This document shows positions 42,640-51,959 of a DNA stretch of 64,000 nucleotides, piece by piece. Every line of letters begins with the position of its first letter. The first letter of the stretch is position 1. The translations under genes and the position numbers were made by a program. Below the pieces are notes generated by a model. It did not search any database, was not told the origin of the DNA, and saw only the letters and a list, made by a program, of their open reading frames with translations. This DNA comes from an uncultured Alloprevotella sp. (GTDB lineage: Bacteria; Bacteroidota; Bacteroidia; Bacteroidales; Bacteroidaceae): contig CALUOQ010000009.1 of the NCBI GenBank assembly GCA_944322325.1, positions 55,080-119,079 on the forward strand. Reading direction: 5' to 3'.

Positions 42640-42777
42640 GGCTTTTTTCCCGTCATACGGACAAAATACGGCGACTTTGGTTCCAAAAAGTCCGTTCTGG
42701 CCGTCAGCGAAAAGTTTTCCGGCCCCTGTAATCACGGAGGCTGCGAGCCTTTTGTGGGTCAGCTGGCGCGAAAGTCG

Positions 42778-42785
42778 TACCTTTG
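42778..42785 (+). promoter_or_regulatory. -7 box for the MATE gene, predicting a leaderless message
   Basis: TACCTTTG, exact match, ends only 5 bp before the ATG at 42791. A start about 5-7 bp downstream would fall on or next to the start codon. Confidence 0.55.
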
Positions 42786-42790
42786 CGCCC

Positions 42791-44149
42791 ATGAAACTGA
42801 ATTCCGCACTTCGTCCGCACTACGCCGCTACGCTCCGACTGGGAATACCCATTGCCATCGGCCAGGTCGGCGTCATTATTCTGGGCTTCGCCGACACGAT
42901 GATGGTAGGCCGCTACGCCACCGACGCCCTCGCCGCGGCGGCTTTCGTGAACAACCTTTTCACGCTCGTCACCTTCCTTATGATGGGCTACAGCTACGGG
43001 CTGACGCCCTTGGTCAGTGCCAGCTACGGCCGCGGACAGCACTACCGCGCCGGTTTCCTGCTGAAGAGCGCCCTGGCCGCCAATGCCGCCTACGGCAGCC
43101 TGCTCATCGCCGCCATGGGAGTGCTCTACTTTTTCGTAGACCGCATGGGGCAGGACCCCGCGCTGCTGCCGCTCATACGGCCGTACTATCTCGTGGTGCT
43201 GGTGTCTATGGTGTTCGTTCTTATATTTAATGTGCTGCGTCAGTTCACCGACGGCCTGACACACACGGCGACGGCCATGTGGATTCTCTTAGGAGGCAAT
43301 CTGCTCAACATACTGGGCAATTATCTTCTGATATACGGCGTCGGGCCGTTCCCCGAGCTGGGGTTGCTGGGTGCTGGCCTCAGCACGTGTTTCTCGCGTA
43401 TCGTCATGGCCCTCGCGCTGGCCGGCATCATAGCCTTTGCGCCGGGCTACCGCCGCTATCGGCTGGGCTTTGCCGCCGGGCGGCTGACGCGCCGCGCCGT
43501 GCTCCGCATCAATCGTCTCTCGCTGCCCGTCTCGCTCCAGATGGGCATGGAGTGTGGCTCCTTTACGACGAGCGCCGTCATGGCAGGCTGGCTCGGCGCC
43601 ACCGAACTGGCCGCCTATCAGGTCATGGTGACCATCGGCACGCTCGGTTTCCTGTTCTATTACAGCTTAGGAGCCGGCATGTCCATCCGCGTCGCCACGT
43701 TTTGCGGCACGGCGGACTGGCTGCGCGTGCGCCTTGCGGCGAAAGCCGGCTGCCACATCCTGCTCTGCATGGCAGCCTGCTCGTCGCTCTTTTTCCTGCT
43801 TTTCGCCCGCATGGTCATAGGCATCTTCACGCACGACCCTGCCGTCGTGGCCTGCGCCCTGACGCTGCTCATCCCCCTCGTGCTCTATCAGTTCGGCGAC
43901 GCCATGCAAATCTGCTTTGCCAACGCCCTGCGCGGCACGGGCCAAGTGATGTCGATGATGTGGATAGCCTTCATCAGCTATGTCGTTGTCGGCATCCCGT
44001 CGTGCTACCTGATGGGCTTCCCTCTCGGGCTGGGCGAGGCGGGCATCTTCCTGTCCTTTTCCGTTTCCCTTTTCACGGCAGCCACGCTCTTTGTCCTACA
44101 GTTCCGCCGCGTTGTCCGCAGCCACCCCGTCCCGGCCACGGCGCACTGA
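42791..44149 (+). CDS. MATE-family efflux transporter
   Basis: 452 residues from ATG 42791 (MKLNSALRPHYAATLRLGIP). Upstream frame extension crosses the promoter and is rejected. Twelve membrane helices in two bundles are visible, with MATE motifs GQVGVIILGFADTMMVGRY, GYSYGLTPLVSASYG, and in the second half MECGSFTTSAVMAGWLG and ANALRGTGQVMSMMW. MATE proteins export cationic drugs or metabolites in exchange for Na+ or H+. The transcript ends in the hairpin of repeat copy 4. Confidence 0.92.
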   Translation: MKLNSALRPHYAATLRLGIPIAIGQVGVIILGFADTMMVGRYATDALAAAAFVNNLFTLVTFLMMGYSYGLTPLVSASYGRGQHYRAGFLLKSALAANAAYGSLLIAAMGVLYFFVDRMGQDPALLPLIRPYYLVVLVSMVFVLIFNVLRQFTDGLTHTATAMWILLGGNLLNILGNYLLIYGVGPFPELGLLGAGLSTCFSRIVMALALAGIIAFAPGYRRYRLGFAAGRLTRRAVLRINRLSLPVSLQMGMECGSFTTSAVMAGWLGATELAAYQVMVTIGTLGFLFYYSLGAGMSIRVATFCGTADWLRVRLAAKAGCHILLCMAACSSLFFLLFARMVIGIFTHDPAVVACALTLLIPLVLYQFGDAMQICFANALRGTGQVMSMMWIAFISYVVVGIPSCYLMGFPLGLGEAGIFLSFSVSLFTAATLFVLQFRRVVRSHPVPATAH

Positions 44150-44188
44150 ACCGCTACGGGCATCATGCCGGCCGAAGTGTGAAGAAAA

Positions 44189-44257
44189 ACGAACGCTACG
44201 ATAGTTTTTACGGGGACTACGATAGGATTTTCTATCGTAGTCCCCATTTTTTCTGGA
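44189..44257. repeat. 21-bp-periodic intergenic element, copy 4
   Basis: Edge ACGAAC followed by 21-bp units starting at 44195, 44216 and 44237. The right terminal ACTTGT is lost. The middle carries the strongest hairpin of the family. It lies 40 bp after the MATE gene. Confidence 0.75.
44212..44252 (+). terminator. Terminator formed by repeat copy 4
   Basis: GGGGACTACGATAG (44212-44225) and CTATCGTAGTCCCC (44232-44245) pair perfectly over 14 bp around the loop GATTTT, followed by ATTTTTT. This is a textbook intrinsic terminator for the MATE gene, built from the repeat. Confidence 0.8.
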
Positions 44258-44362
44258 TATATACCCCGTTCGGACCGGGTCGCCGCCTGCCGTCCGCGCC
44301 GCAGCCCAAGGCGCCATCCGCGCTTTAACCCGTTGCGCGAGAACTACTTCAAAAAAAAGTTC

Positions 44363-44370
44363 TACCTTTG
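44363..44370 (+). promoter_or_regulatory. -7 box for ahcY
   Basis: TACCTTTG, exact match, 38 bp before the ahcY start codon. Confidence 0.65.
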
Positions 44371-44408
44371 CACGACATATAAAGACAAGCAACAGAACAC
44401 CCACATTC

Positions 44409-45827
44409 ATGGCAAACGAACTTTTCACGACGCTGCCTTTCCGCGTGGCCGACATGGGCCTTACGGACTTCGGCCGCAAAGAAATCGAAATAGCCGAGCA
44501 CGAAATGCCCGGCCTCATGGCCCTGCGCGCCAAGTACGGCGAAACGAAGCCCCTGCTGGGCGCGCGCATCATGGGCTCGCTCCACATGACCATCCAGACC
44601 GCCGTACTCATCGAGACGCTCGTCGCTTTGGGCGCCGAGGTACGCTGGTGCTCGTGCAACATCTACTCCACACAGGACCACGCCGCTGCGGCCATCGCGG
44701 CCGACGGTGTGGGCGTCTATGCCTGGAAGGGCGAATCGCTGGCGGACTACTGGTGGTGCACGCTCCAGGCTCTGAATTTCGGCGACGGGCGGTTGCCTAA
44801 CCTCATTGTCGACGACGGTGGCGACGCTACCCTGATGGTACACCTCGGCTGTGCGGCAGAAAAGGACCCCGCCGTGCTCGACACGCCGTCGGCAAGCGGC
44901 GACGAAGCCGAACTTAAGGCCCTCGTGCGCCGCGTAGTAGCGGCCGATCCCACGTTCTTCAGCCGCGTGGCCGGCGGAATGCGCGGTGTGAGTGAGGAAA
45001 CGACAACCGGCGTCCACCGCCTCTACCAGATGCAGGAACGCGGCGAACTGCTCTTTCCGGCCTTCAACGTGAACGACTCGGTCACCAAGTCGAAGTTCGA
45101 CAACCTCTACGGTTGCCGCGAGTCGCTGGCCGACGGCATCAAGCGCGCCACCGACGTGATGATAGCAGGCAAGGTGTGCGTCGTAGCTGGCTACGGCGAG
45201 GTCGGGAAAGGCTGCGCACAAAGCATGCGGTCGTACGGCGCCCGCGTACTGGTGACGGAAATCGACCCCATCTGCGCTCTGCAAGCCGCGATGGAAGGCT
45301 TCGAAGTCGTCACGATGGACGAAGCCGCCCCCATCGGCAACATCTTCGTCACGACCACCGGCAACATCGACGTCATCACCGTCGACCACATGAAGGCCAT
45401 GCCCGATCAGGCCATCGTCTGCAACATCGGTCATTTCGACAGCGAGATTCAGGTCGACGCCCTCAAGCACCTGCCCGGCGTGGAACGGACGAACATCAAA
45501 CCGCAGGTGGACAGCTACCGCTTCCCTGACGGCCACCGCATCACACTGCTGGCCGACGGCCGTCTGGTCAACCTCGGCTGCGCCACGGGACACCCCTCGT
45601 TCGTCATGTCGAACTCTTTCACCAACCAGGTGCTGGCCCAGATGGAACTGTTCCGCCACGACTACGAAGTGGGAGTCTACCGGTTGCCCAAGGCGCTGGA
45701 CGAGGAAGTGGCCCGGCTGCACTTGGCCCACACCGGTGCCCACCTGACGCGCCTGACGCAGGCCCAGGCCGACTACATCGGCGTGCCTGTCGACGGCCCC
45801 TATAAAGCCGAACACTACCGCTACTAA
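44409..45827 (+). CDS. ahcY: Adenosylhomocysteinase
   Basis: 472 residues. The substrate domain begins with [20 protein letters not shown] and includes [13 protein letters not shown] and [15 protein letters not shown]. The NAD-binding motif is [15 protein letters not shown], and the C-terminal [14 protein letters not shown] and KAEHYRY end, which reaches the neighbouring subunit, is intact. It hydrolyses S-adenosylhomocysteine to adenosine and homocysteine, clearing the product of methyltransferases. Own promoter; next gene follows after 96 bp. Confidence 0.97.
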   Translation: MANELFTTLPFRVADMGLTDFGRKEIEIAEHEMPGLMALRAKYGETKPLLGARIMGSLHMTIQTAVLIETLVALGAEVRWCSCNIYSTQDHAAAAIAADGVGVYAWKGESLADYWWCTLQALNFGDGRLPNLIVDDGGDATLMVHLGCAAEKDPAVLDTPSASGDEAELKALVRRVVAADPTFFSRVAGGMRGVSEETTTGVHRLYQMQERGELLFPAFNVNDSVTKSKFDNLYGCRESLADGIKRATDVMIAGKVCVVAGYGEVGKGCAQSMRSYGARVLVTEIDPICALQAAMEGFEVVTMDEAAPIGNIFVTTTGNIDVITVDHMKAMPDQAIVCNIGHFDSEIQVDALKHLPGVERTNIKPQVDSYRFPDGHRITLLADGRLVNLGCATGHPSFVMSNSFTNQVLAQMELFRHDYEVGVYRLPKALDEEVARLHLAHTGAHLTRLTQAQADYIGVPVDGPYKAEHYRY

Positions 45828-45923
45828 CTCCACTCCCGTCGCGGTCGCCTGCGCCACCCCTTGACGGGCCGCAGCGCACAGGCCATGCACGGACTCACCT
45901 TGCAAATACTCAATTCATACGTC

Positions 45924-48503
45924 ATGAACTTCCTGAAAAAAATCGCGCCCGACGCCATCGCAGTCATTGCCTTTCTCGTGCTGTCGTTCTGCTACTTCAT
46001 CACGCCCGTGAGCGAGGGACTCGTCCTCGGCGGACACGACCACGCAGCCGGCGTGGGGCTGAACAATGAAATCAACGCCTACCGTGAAGCCACGGGCGAA
46101 ACGTCGCGCTGGTCGAACGCCTTGTTCAGCGGTATGCCCACCTACCAGCTGTCGCCCTCCTACGGTTCCAGCCAGCTGCTGGGCAAAGCTACATTCTTCT
46201 ATGGCCTCGGCACGACAGGCGCCGTGCTCTACGTATTCCTCTACCTGCTCGGTTTCTACATCCTGATGCGCGCCTTCAATTTCAAGGTGTGGATGTCGGC
46301 GCTCGGAGCAGTGATTTGGGCTTTCTCGTCGTACTTTTTCATCATCATCGCGGCGGGCCACATCTGGAAAGTGATGACCTTGGCGTTCATTCCGCCGACC
46401 ATCGCCGGCTTGGTGCTTTGCTACCGCGGCCGCCTGCTTTGGGGCGGCGCCGTGACGGCCTTGTTCACGGCCCTTCAGATACAGTCCAACCACCTGCAGA
46501 TGACGTACTACTTCCTGTTCGTCATGCTGTTCATCGTGCTGGCTTACCTGGCCGACGCCATCCGTACCCGCACGTTGCCCCGCTTTGCCCGCGCCACGGG
46601 CGTCGTCGTCCTGGCCGGACTCATCGGCCTGTGTGCCAACCTCTCGAACCTTTATCATACGTACGAATACAGCAAGGAGACCATGCGCGGCAAGAGCGAG
46701 CTGACCCCGACCGACGGTCAGCACGACCAGAACACCGGCAGCGGACTCGACCGCGACTACATCACGCAGTGGAGCTACGGTCTGGGCGAGACGTGGACCC
46801 TTCTTGTCCCCGATGCCAAGGGTGGCGGCAGCGGGTCGCTCATGGACAACGCCAAGGCCACCGAGAGCGACGCCTTTGCCGCCTATCAGCAATGCGTGGC
46901 GCAGACCTACCAGACCCTGGCGCAGGTCGACCCGCAAATGGCGCAGGCCACGCCCGGCCTGAACCAGTACTGGGGTAACCAGCCCTATACGGTAGGACCT
47001 GTCTACGTAGGAGCCATCGTTTGCCTGCTTTTCTTCGTCAGTCTTTTCTACGTCACGCATCCGCTCAAGTGGGGCCTGCTGGCTGCCACGATGCTGTCGC
47101 TGCTATTTGCCTGGGGACATCACAGTCCTGGCGTCACCAACTTTTTCATCGACTACCTGCCGATGTACAACAAGTTCCGCACCGTGTCGTCCGCACTGGT
47201 GATGGCGGAGTTCACGATTCCGCTCCTCGCCATGCTCGGACTGGCCGAGATTGTACGCCATCCCGAGAAATTGAAACAGAAGCCGGTCTATCTCTACGTG
47301 AGCTTTGCCCTGACGGGCGGCGCGGCCCTGCTGTTTGCACTGGCGCCGGGCTTCTTCTTCGGCGACTGCCTCTCGATGCAGGAAGAGACAGTGTTCGGCC
47401 AGCTGGGCCGTATCTTCCCGGCTGACTTCCTCGCCACTTATAAGGACAGTATCGGTGCCGTGCGCCACGCCATCCTGACGGCTTCGGCCTGGCGTACCTT
47501 CTTCATCGCGGCGCTCGGCTTCTGCCTGCTGCTGCTCTACCGCGCCGGAAAGCTGCAAGCGTGGCTGATGACCGCCCTGATGCTGGTCATTTGCCTTGTC
47601 GATATGTGGGGCATTGACCGTCGCTACCTCAACGACAACAGCTTCACCGAACCGGCCCAAGTGACAGTGGCCCAGAAATCGCAAGCCGACGAGATGATAC
47701 TCCGCGACAAAGCGCTGGACTATCGCGTGCTCGACCTGAGTCATGACACCTTCAACGACAACACCGCCGGCGCCTGGCACAAGAACATCGGCGGTTACCA
47801 TGCGGCCAAGTTGCGCCGCTACCAGGACGTCATCGACTGCTGCCTGCGCGGCGAGATGAACGGTCTGGTTTCCGCCGTCAGCGAAGCCGGCGGCGACATG
47901 AGCCGCGTGAACGGCGACTCCATCTTCCCGGTACTTAACCTGCTCAATGCGAAATACTTTATCTTCCCCGGACAGGACGGCCAGAGCTTCGCGTTGCAGA
48001 ATCCCTACGTCAACGGCCCGGCGTGGTTCGTCAGCCAGATGAACTACACCACCACGGCCGACGAGGAGATGGCCACGTTGAAGCGCATCGACCTGAAGCA
48101 TGCGGCCGTGGCTGACCAGCAGTTCAAGGCCGTCCTCGGCGAAGCGGCTCCGACCGACAGCGGCAGCATAAAGCTCGTCAGCTACGCGCCGAACGAGCTT
48201 CATTACGACGTGGAGTCGGCCCATGGCGGCGTAGTCGTATTCTCTGAAATCTATTACCCCGGCTGGAGCGCCACCATCGACGGCAAGCCGGTCGAAATCG
48301 GGCGGGCCGACTACATTCTCCGCGCCCTGCGCGTTCCGGCGGGCCGTCACAGCATCGTGATGGAGTTCCGCCCGACGAGTATCACGACGACGGAAGTCAT
48401 TGCCTATACCGCCATCGCGCTCATCCTTATCGGATTTGTTGCGGCCTTGGTCCTGGTGTGGCGCCGGTCAAAGGGCGCGACGCAGCCAGCAGTCAAGGAC
48501 TAA
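45924..48503 (+). CDS. YfhO-family multispanning membrane protein
   Basis: 859 residues from ATG 45924 (MNFLKKIAPDAIAVIAFLVL); the upstream extension is not hydrophobic and is rejected. About 12-14 membrane helices occupy residues 8-560, with a large extracytoplasmic loop carrying HDHAAGVGLNNEINAYREA near the N-terminus. The C-terminal soluble domain (about 600-820) contains YSEIYYPGWSA-like VFSEIYYPGWSATIDG, diagnostic for YfhO proteins, before a last helix. YfhO proteins are GT-C-like and linked to glycosylation of teichoic acids or lipids in other bacteria; here the acceptor is unknown. The flippase and GT2 genes follow closely. Confidence 0.88.
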   Translation: MNFLKKIAPDAIAVIAFLVLSFCYFITPVSEGLVLGGHDHAAGVGLNNEINAYREATGETSRWSNALFSGMPTYQLSPSYGSSQLLGKATFFYGLGTTGAVLYVFLYLLGFYILMRAFNFKVWMSALGAVIWAFSSYFFIIIAAGHIWKVMTLAFIPPTIAGLVLCYRGRLLWGGAVTALFTALQIQSNHLQMTYYFLFVMLFIVLAYLADAIRTRTLPRFARATGVVVLAGLIGLCANLSNLYHTYEYSKETMRGKSELTPTDGQHDQNTGSGLDRDYITQWSYGLGETWTLLVPDAKGGGSGSLMDNAKATESDAFAAYQQCVAQTYQTLAQVDPQMAQATPGLNQYWGNQPYTVGPVYVGAIVCLLFFVSLFYVTHPLKWGLLAATMLSLLFAWGHHSPGVTNFFIDYLPMYNKFRTVSSALVMAEFTIPLLAMLGLAEIVRHPEKLKQKPVYLYVSFALTGGAALLFALAPGFFFGDCLSMQEETVFGQLGRIFPADFLATYKDSIGAVRHAILTASAWRTFFIAALGFCLLLLYRAGKLQAWLMTALMLVICLVDMWGIDRRYLNDNSFTEPAQVTVAQKSQADEMILRDKALDYRVLDLSHDTFNDNTAGAWHKNIGGYHAAKLRRYQDVIDCCLRGEMNGLVSAVSEAGGDMSRVNGDSIFPVLNLLNAKYFIFPGQDGQSFALQNPYVNGPAWFVSQMNYTTTADEEMATLKRIDLKHAAVADQQFKAVLGEAAPTDSGSIKLVSYAPNELHYDVESAHGGVVVFSEIYYPGWSATIDGKPVEIGRADYILRALRVPAGRHSIVMEFRPTSITTTEVIAYTAIALILIGFVAALVLVWRRSKGATQPAVKD

Positions 48504-48523
48504 ATCCGCAGAGCTGACCGCGC

Positions 48524-50026
48524 ATGAATGCCAGCGACGAACGAAAGCAGGGGTACAACCACATCCTTAAGTACACCGGCCTGCTCGGCGGCGTACAGGG
48601 ATTGACCATCCTGCTGTCGGTCGTACGCAACAAGTGCGTCGCCCTGCTCATCGGGACCGTCGGCGTCGGGCTCTCGGACATGCTGACGCGCATGGTCGAA
48701 TTCCTTGGCAACACGACGAACTTCGGCATTTCGTTCAGCGCCGTGCGCCACTTGTCGCGCCTCTACGAGCAGGGCGACGGCCGGGGACTGACCGAGTACG
48801 TCGGACTGGTACGCAGCTGGACGCTGATTGCCGCCCTGCTGGGCACGCTGACCGGCAGCGTACTGTCGCCGTGGCTGAGCCGCATGCTGGTGGGCGATAC
48901 GAGCTATACAGTGGGGCTTTGCGGCCTTTCGCCCATGGTCGGCCTGCTCACGCTCATCGGCGGCGAGATGGCCATTCTCAAGGGTATCCGTCGCCTGCGG
49001 CGGCTGGCGACAGTCATTGCGCTGAGCTCGCTGACCACGCTGGCAATCTCCGTAAGTATCTACTGGCTGTTCGGCACGGAGGGCGTCATCCCCGTCCTGC
49101 TGCTGACTACGGCGGCACAACTCGGCCTGCTGCTGCGCGCCACGTTGCCGCTGTTCCCCTACCGTATCGACCTCACGTCGCCGCGCCGTCTAAGGGGCGG
49201 CGCGGCGATGATACGGCTCGGTCTGGGATACATACTGGCCGGCATCATGGGCTCCGGGGCCGAAATGGCCATCCGCACGGTCATGCTGCGCTCCGCCACG
49301 ACCCGCGAAGTGGGACTCTACAGCGTCGGATTCACCCTTACGGTAGCCTACTCGCGCATGGTGTTCGTGGCGATGGACGCCGACTATTTTCCGCGCCTCT
49401 CGGCGGTAGCCTCGACGCCGAACCGCTTCTGTCCCGTCGTCAACCGCCAAATCGACGTCTGCGTGCTGCTCATCACGCCCCTGCTCATAGCCTTAGGCCT
49501 TTTTCTGCCCCAGATCGTTAATTTGCTCTATACGCCGGAGTTCATGGCGGCAGTCCCCATGAGCCTTTGCGCGCTGTTCTACATGTTTTTCAAAGCCCTG
49601 ACTTCGCCCATCGCCTACCTGGCCCTGGCGCGCGGCGACTCGCTCCGTTACCTCACGGTGGAATGCGTCTACGACGTAGCCTTCGTCGCCCTGGTTGTCG
49701 CCGGCTATTCCGCCTACGGCCTCGCCGGGGCCGGCTGTGCCCTGTCGGCGGCGGGCCTATTCGACTTCCTGCTGATTCTTACGGCCTATTCGTGGCACTA
49801 CAAGTTCCGCTTCGAGCTCCGGACGCTGCGGCGTGCCTTGCTTCAAGGCGTCTGTCTGGCGGTCGGCGTAGCGGCAGCCTGGTCCGAAAGCCTCACCGTG
49901 AAATACGGACTGGGTGGGCTGGCACTGCTCAGCTCCGCAGCCTATTCCTGGCGGTTGCTGAGCCACGAGACCGACCTCGTGCGCAAGTTGCGGGGCTACC
50001 TCACTAAATTCTCACGCAAGTCATGA
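48524..50026 (+). CDS. Wzx-like polysaccharide flippase (MOP superfamily)
   Basis: 500 residues with 12-14 predicted membrane helices. It starts in the cytoplasm with a polar stretch, then ILKYTGLLGGVQGLTILLSVVRNK. The pattern of paired helices with short loops and the residues EFLGNTTNFGISFSAVRHLS near helix 2 fit lipid-linked oligosaccharide flippases. It would move undecaprenyl-linked glycans across the inner membrane. It begins 20 bp after the YfhO gene and overlaps the GT2 gene by four bases (ATGA). MOP membership is secure, substrate is not. Confidence 0.85.
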   Translation: MNASDERKQGYNHILKYTGLLGGVQGLTILLSVVRNKCVALLIGTVGVGLSDMLTRMVEFLGNTTNFGISFSAVRHLSRLYEQGDGRGLTEYVGLVRSWTLIAALLGTLTGSVLSPWLSRMLVGDTSYTVGLCGLSPMVGLLTLIGGEMAILKGIRRLRRLATVIALSSLTTLAISVSIYWLFGTEGVIPVLLLTTAAQLGLLLRATLPLFPYRIDLTSPRRLRGGAAMIRLGLGYILAGIMGSGAEMAIRTVMLRSATTREVGLYSVGFTLTVAYSRMVFVAMDADYFPRLSAVASTPNRFCPVVNRQIDVCVLLITPLLIALGLFLPQIVNLLYTPEFMAAVPMSLCALFYMFFKALTSPIAYLALARGDSLRYLTVECVYDVAFVALVVAGYSAYGLAGAGCALSAAGLFDFLLILTAYSWHYKFRFELRTLRRALLQGVCLAVGVAAAWSESLTVKYGLGGLALLSSAAYSWRLLSHETDLVRKLRGYLTKFSRKS

Positions 50027-51006
50027 CGAACATCACCGTATTGGTCGCCGTTTACAACGCCGAGGACTACCTGGAACAGTGCCTCGACTCGCTGTTGGGG
50101 CAGTCCCTCCGTGACATTCAGGTCGTATGTATCGACGACGCATCCACCGACCGCTCGCCTGACATCCTGCGCCGTTACGCCCAAGCCGACGGGCGGGTCT
50201 GCCTGCTGCGGATGGAGGAAAACAGCGGGCAGGCCGTGGCGCGAAACCGCGGGCTGGAAATGGCCACGGGCGAACTGACCACCATGGTCGACGCTGACGA
50301 CTACTTGGCGCCCGACGCGCTGGAACAACTGTGGCGGGCTTATCGAGCTAACCCGTCGGCTGACGCGGCCGTGTTCCGCCTAGTCCGCGTCTATCCGGAC
50401 GGACGGCGCGAAGCGCACCACGTCCCCGTCACAGCCAGCCTGCTCACCGGGCGCGAGGCCTGCTGCCTCAGTGTGGACTGGCGCCTGCACGGATATTACG
50501 CCATCCGCACCGACCTTCATCGCCGCTATCCCTATCATGCGGAACGCCGCGTCTATACCGACGACATCACTCCGCGCCAGCACTACCTGCACTGTCGCGA
50601 AGTGGCCCTGACCGAAGGAACATACTACTACCGCCAGCACGAACACTCCGTCACCCATCGCGGCGGCCTGGTCCGTCTTGACCTCGTCGAAGCCAACTGC
50701 ATCCTGCGTCGCGTGCTTGAGGAGGAAGGCGCAGGCTCCGAGGCGCTGAAGCGGTGCGAGGTTTATGCGTGGGGCGTCCTTCTCAGTGTGGCGCGCGAGC
50801 TTTATGCCTCATCCGACCTCACTCCTGCCGAGCGACGAGCCGCCGAAACGCGCCTGGCAGACGCCTTGGCCACCGTCCGCCCTTGCCGCCTGCCGCATGG
50901 CCTGCGCCTGAAGCCCGGCTACATTCCCCTGCGCGCCTACGCCCTCTTCCGCGGACAGCAACGTGCCTACCTCCTGCTTCGCCGGCTCAGCGGCCGACCG
51001 ATGTAA
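50023..51006 (+). CDS. GT2-family glycosyltransferase
   Basis: 327 residues with an N-terminal GT-A domain: ITVLVAVYNAEDYLEQCL, IDDASTDRSPDILRRY, and the metal-binding DxD region MVDADDYLAPDA. A basic C-terminal region follows without clear membrane segments. It transfers a sugar from a nucleotide donor, presumably to a lipid-linked glycan moved by the adjacent flippase. A terminator lies 38 bp downstream, closing the three-gene unit. Confidence 0.9.
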   Translation: MTNITVLVAVYNAEDYLEQCLDSLLGQSLRDIQVVCIDDASTDRSPDILRRYAQADGRVCLLRMEENSGQAVARNRGLEMATGELTTMVDADDYLAPDALEQLWRAYRANPSADAAVFRLVRVYPDGRREAHHVPVTASLLTGREACCLSVDWRLHGYYAIRTDLHRRYPYHAERRVYTDDITPRQHYLHCREVALTEGTYYYRQHEHSVTHRGGLVRLDLVEANCILRRVLEEEGAGSEALKRCEVYAWGVLLSVARELYASSDLTPAERRAAETRLADALATVRPCRLPHGLRLKPGYIPLRAYALFRGQQRAYLLLRRLSGRPM

Positions 51007-51043
51007 CCGCCCGCACTGAAACAGAAAGGAAGCCCCAAACCAT

Positions 51044-51080
51044 AGCCCCGTGCCGCCACGCGACACGCGGGCTTTTTTTT
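51044..51080 (+). terminator. Terminator after the GT2 gene
   Basis: AGCCC-CGTG (51044-51052) pairs with CACG-c-GGGCT (51064-51073) with one bulge, followed by eight T. Confidence 0.75.
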
Positions 51081-51309
51081 GCGCAGCCACCTGCCCCGCA
51101 TGATTTCACGACTTCGGTATTCCGTACACTTTCCGCAGTAGAAACAACATTTTCCCGCCTGCGTAATTTGTCCTTCATGCCTGGAGAAAAAATTATTCAG
51201 CCTGGAGAAAAATTGTCCGACTACGGAAAAAGTTTCCGCCAAAGCGCAAAAAAGGCGACAGGAAGCCTTACCCGGACTTCCCGCCGCCTTAAGAAGTGTG
51301 CAGCCGGAC
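51081..51309. other. Intergenic region holding a 21-bp tandem tract
   Basis: No gene is supported between the GT2 terminator and the end of the flavin reductase gene. The tandem tract at 51179-51241 is its only clear structure. The rest is AT-richer than coding DNA nearby. Confidence 0.6.
51179..51241. repeat. Tandem tract with 21-bp spacing, different unit
   Basis: Units start at 51179, 51200 and 51221. The first two both begin GCCTGGAGAAAAA; the third is diverged (CTACGGAAAAAGTTTCC). The spacing equals that of the dispersed element family although the bases differ. Confidence 0.65.
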
Positions 51310-51873
51310 TCAGCCTTTAAGCACCTTGCCGTCCTTGAACGCGTTGCCGACGCGCTCGCCCACGAGGAGGTAGCCGTTGTTAACGGGGTCGAAAGTGATG
51401 GGGCGCAGCAGGGTGGGATCGATGCGGCCGTCAGGCCCCAGGATGCGCTCGTCGGCCGAAACGTTGACAATGCGCCCCACAAGGTGACAACTCTCGGCGT
51501 CGTAGGACACGAGCTCGCATTCCAGCGCCATGGGCAGTTCGGCAATGAGTGGCGCGGCAACGAAGTCGGACTTCAGAGCTGTGAAGCCGGCGCGCGCGAA
51601 TTTGTCGGGAACCTGGTTGGCCGAGACAATGCCCACGTAGTCGCAGGCCGTGAGTTGCTCCGCCGTACCGATGCTTACGGTGAAGGCGTGCGAGGCTAAC
51701 AAATTCCGAACTGTCTTGTGCCCGGCACTGAGGCAGAGATTGATACGGTCGTCATAATCGATGCCACCCCAGGCTGCGTTCATGGCGTCGGGCTGCCCCT
51801 GTTCGTCGTATGTAGCCACGATGAATACGGGTTGGGGATACGTCCACGGTTTCGCTCCGAAATTTTTTCTCAT
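51310..51873 (-). CDS. Flavin reductase family protein (FMN-binding split barrel)
   Basis: 187 residues from ATG 51873 (MRKNFGAKPWTYPQPVFIVA). The upstream extension would run through the promoter and is rejected. It has the split-barrel features of NADH:FMN oxidoreductase-like proteins: MNAAWGGIDYDDRINLCL, HAFTVSIGTAEQL, and ELPMALECELVSYDAESCHLVGR. It binds FMN and probably reduces a flavin or small substrate in the cytoplasm. Monocistronic, convergent with the GT2 operon. Confidence 0.85.
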   Translation of the reverse strand: MRKNFGAKPWTYPQPVFIVATYDEQGQPDAMNAAWGGIDYDDRINLCLSAGHKTVRNLLASHAFTVSIGTAEQLTACDYVGIVSANQVPDKFARAGFTALKSDFVAAPLIAELPMALECELVSYDAESCHLVGRIVNVSADERILGPDGRIDPTLLRPITFDPVNNGYLLVGERVGNAFKDGKVLKG

Positions 51874-51900
51874 AATAGTGCTGTTTTTAGTTGGGTCCGA

Positions 51901-51908
51901 CAAAGATA
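51901..51908 (-). promoter_or_regulatory. -7 box for the flavin reductase gene
   Basis: Minus-strand TATCTTTG, exact match, 27 bp before the ATG at 51873. Confidence 0.6.
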
Positions 51909-51959
51909 GGATTTTCCCGGCGAACGATGGCCTTTGCCAAGGGCACAATACCCGGACGG

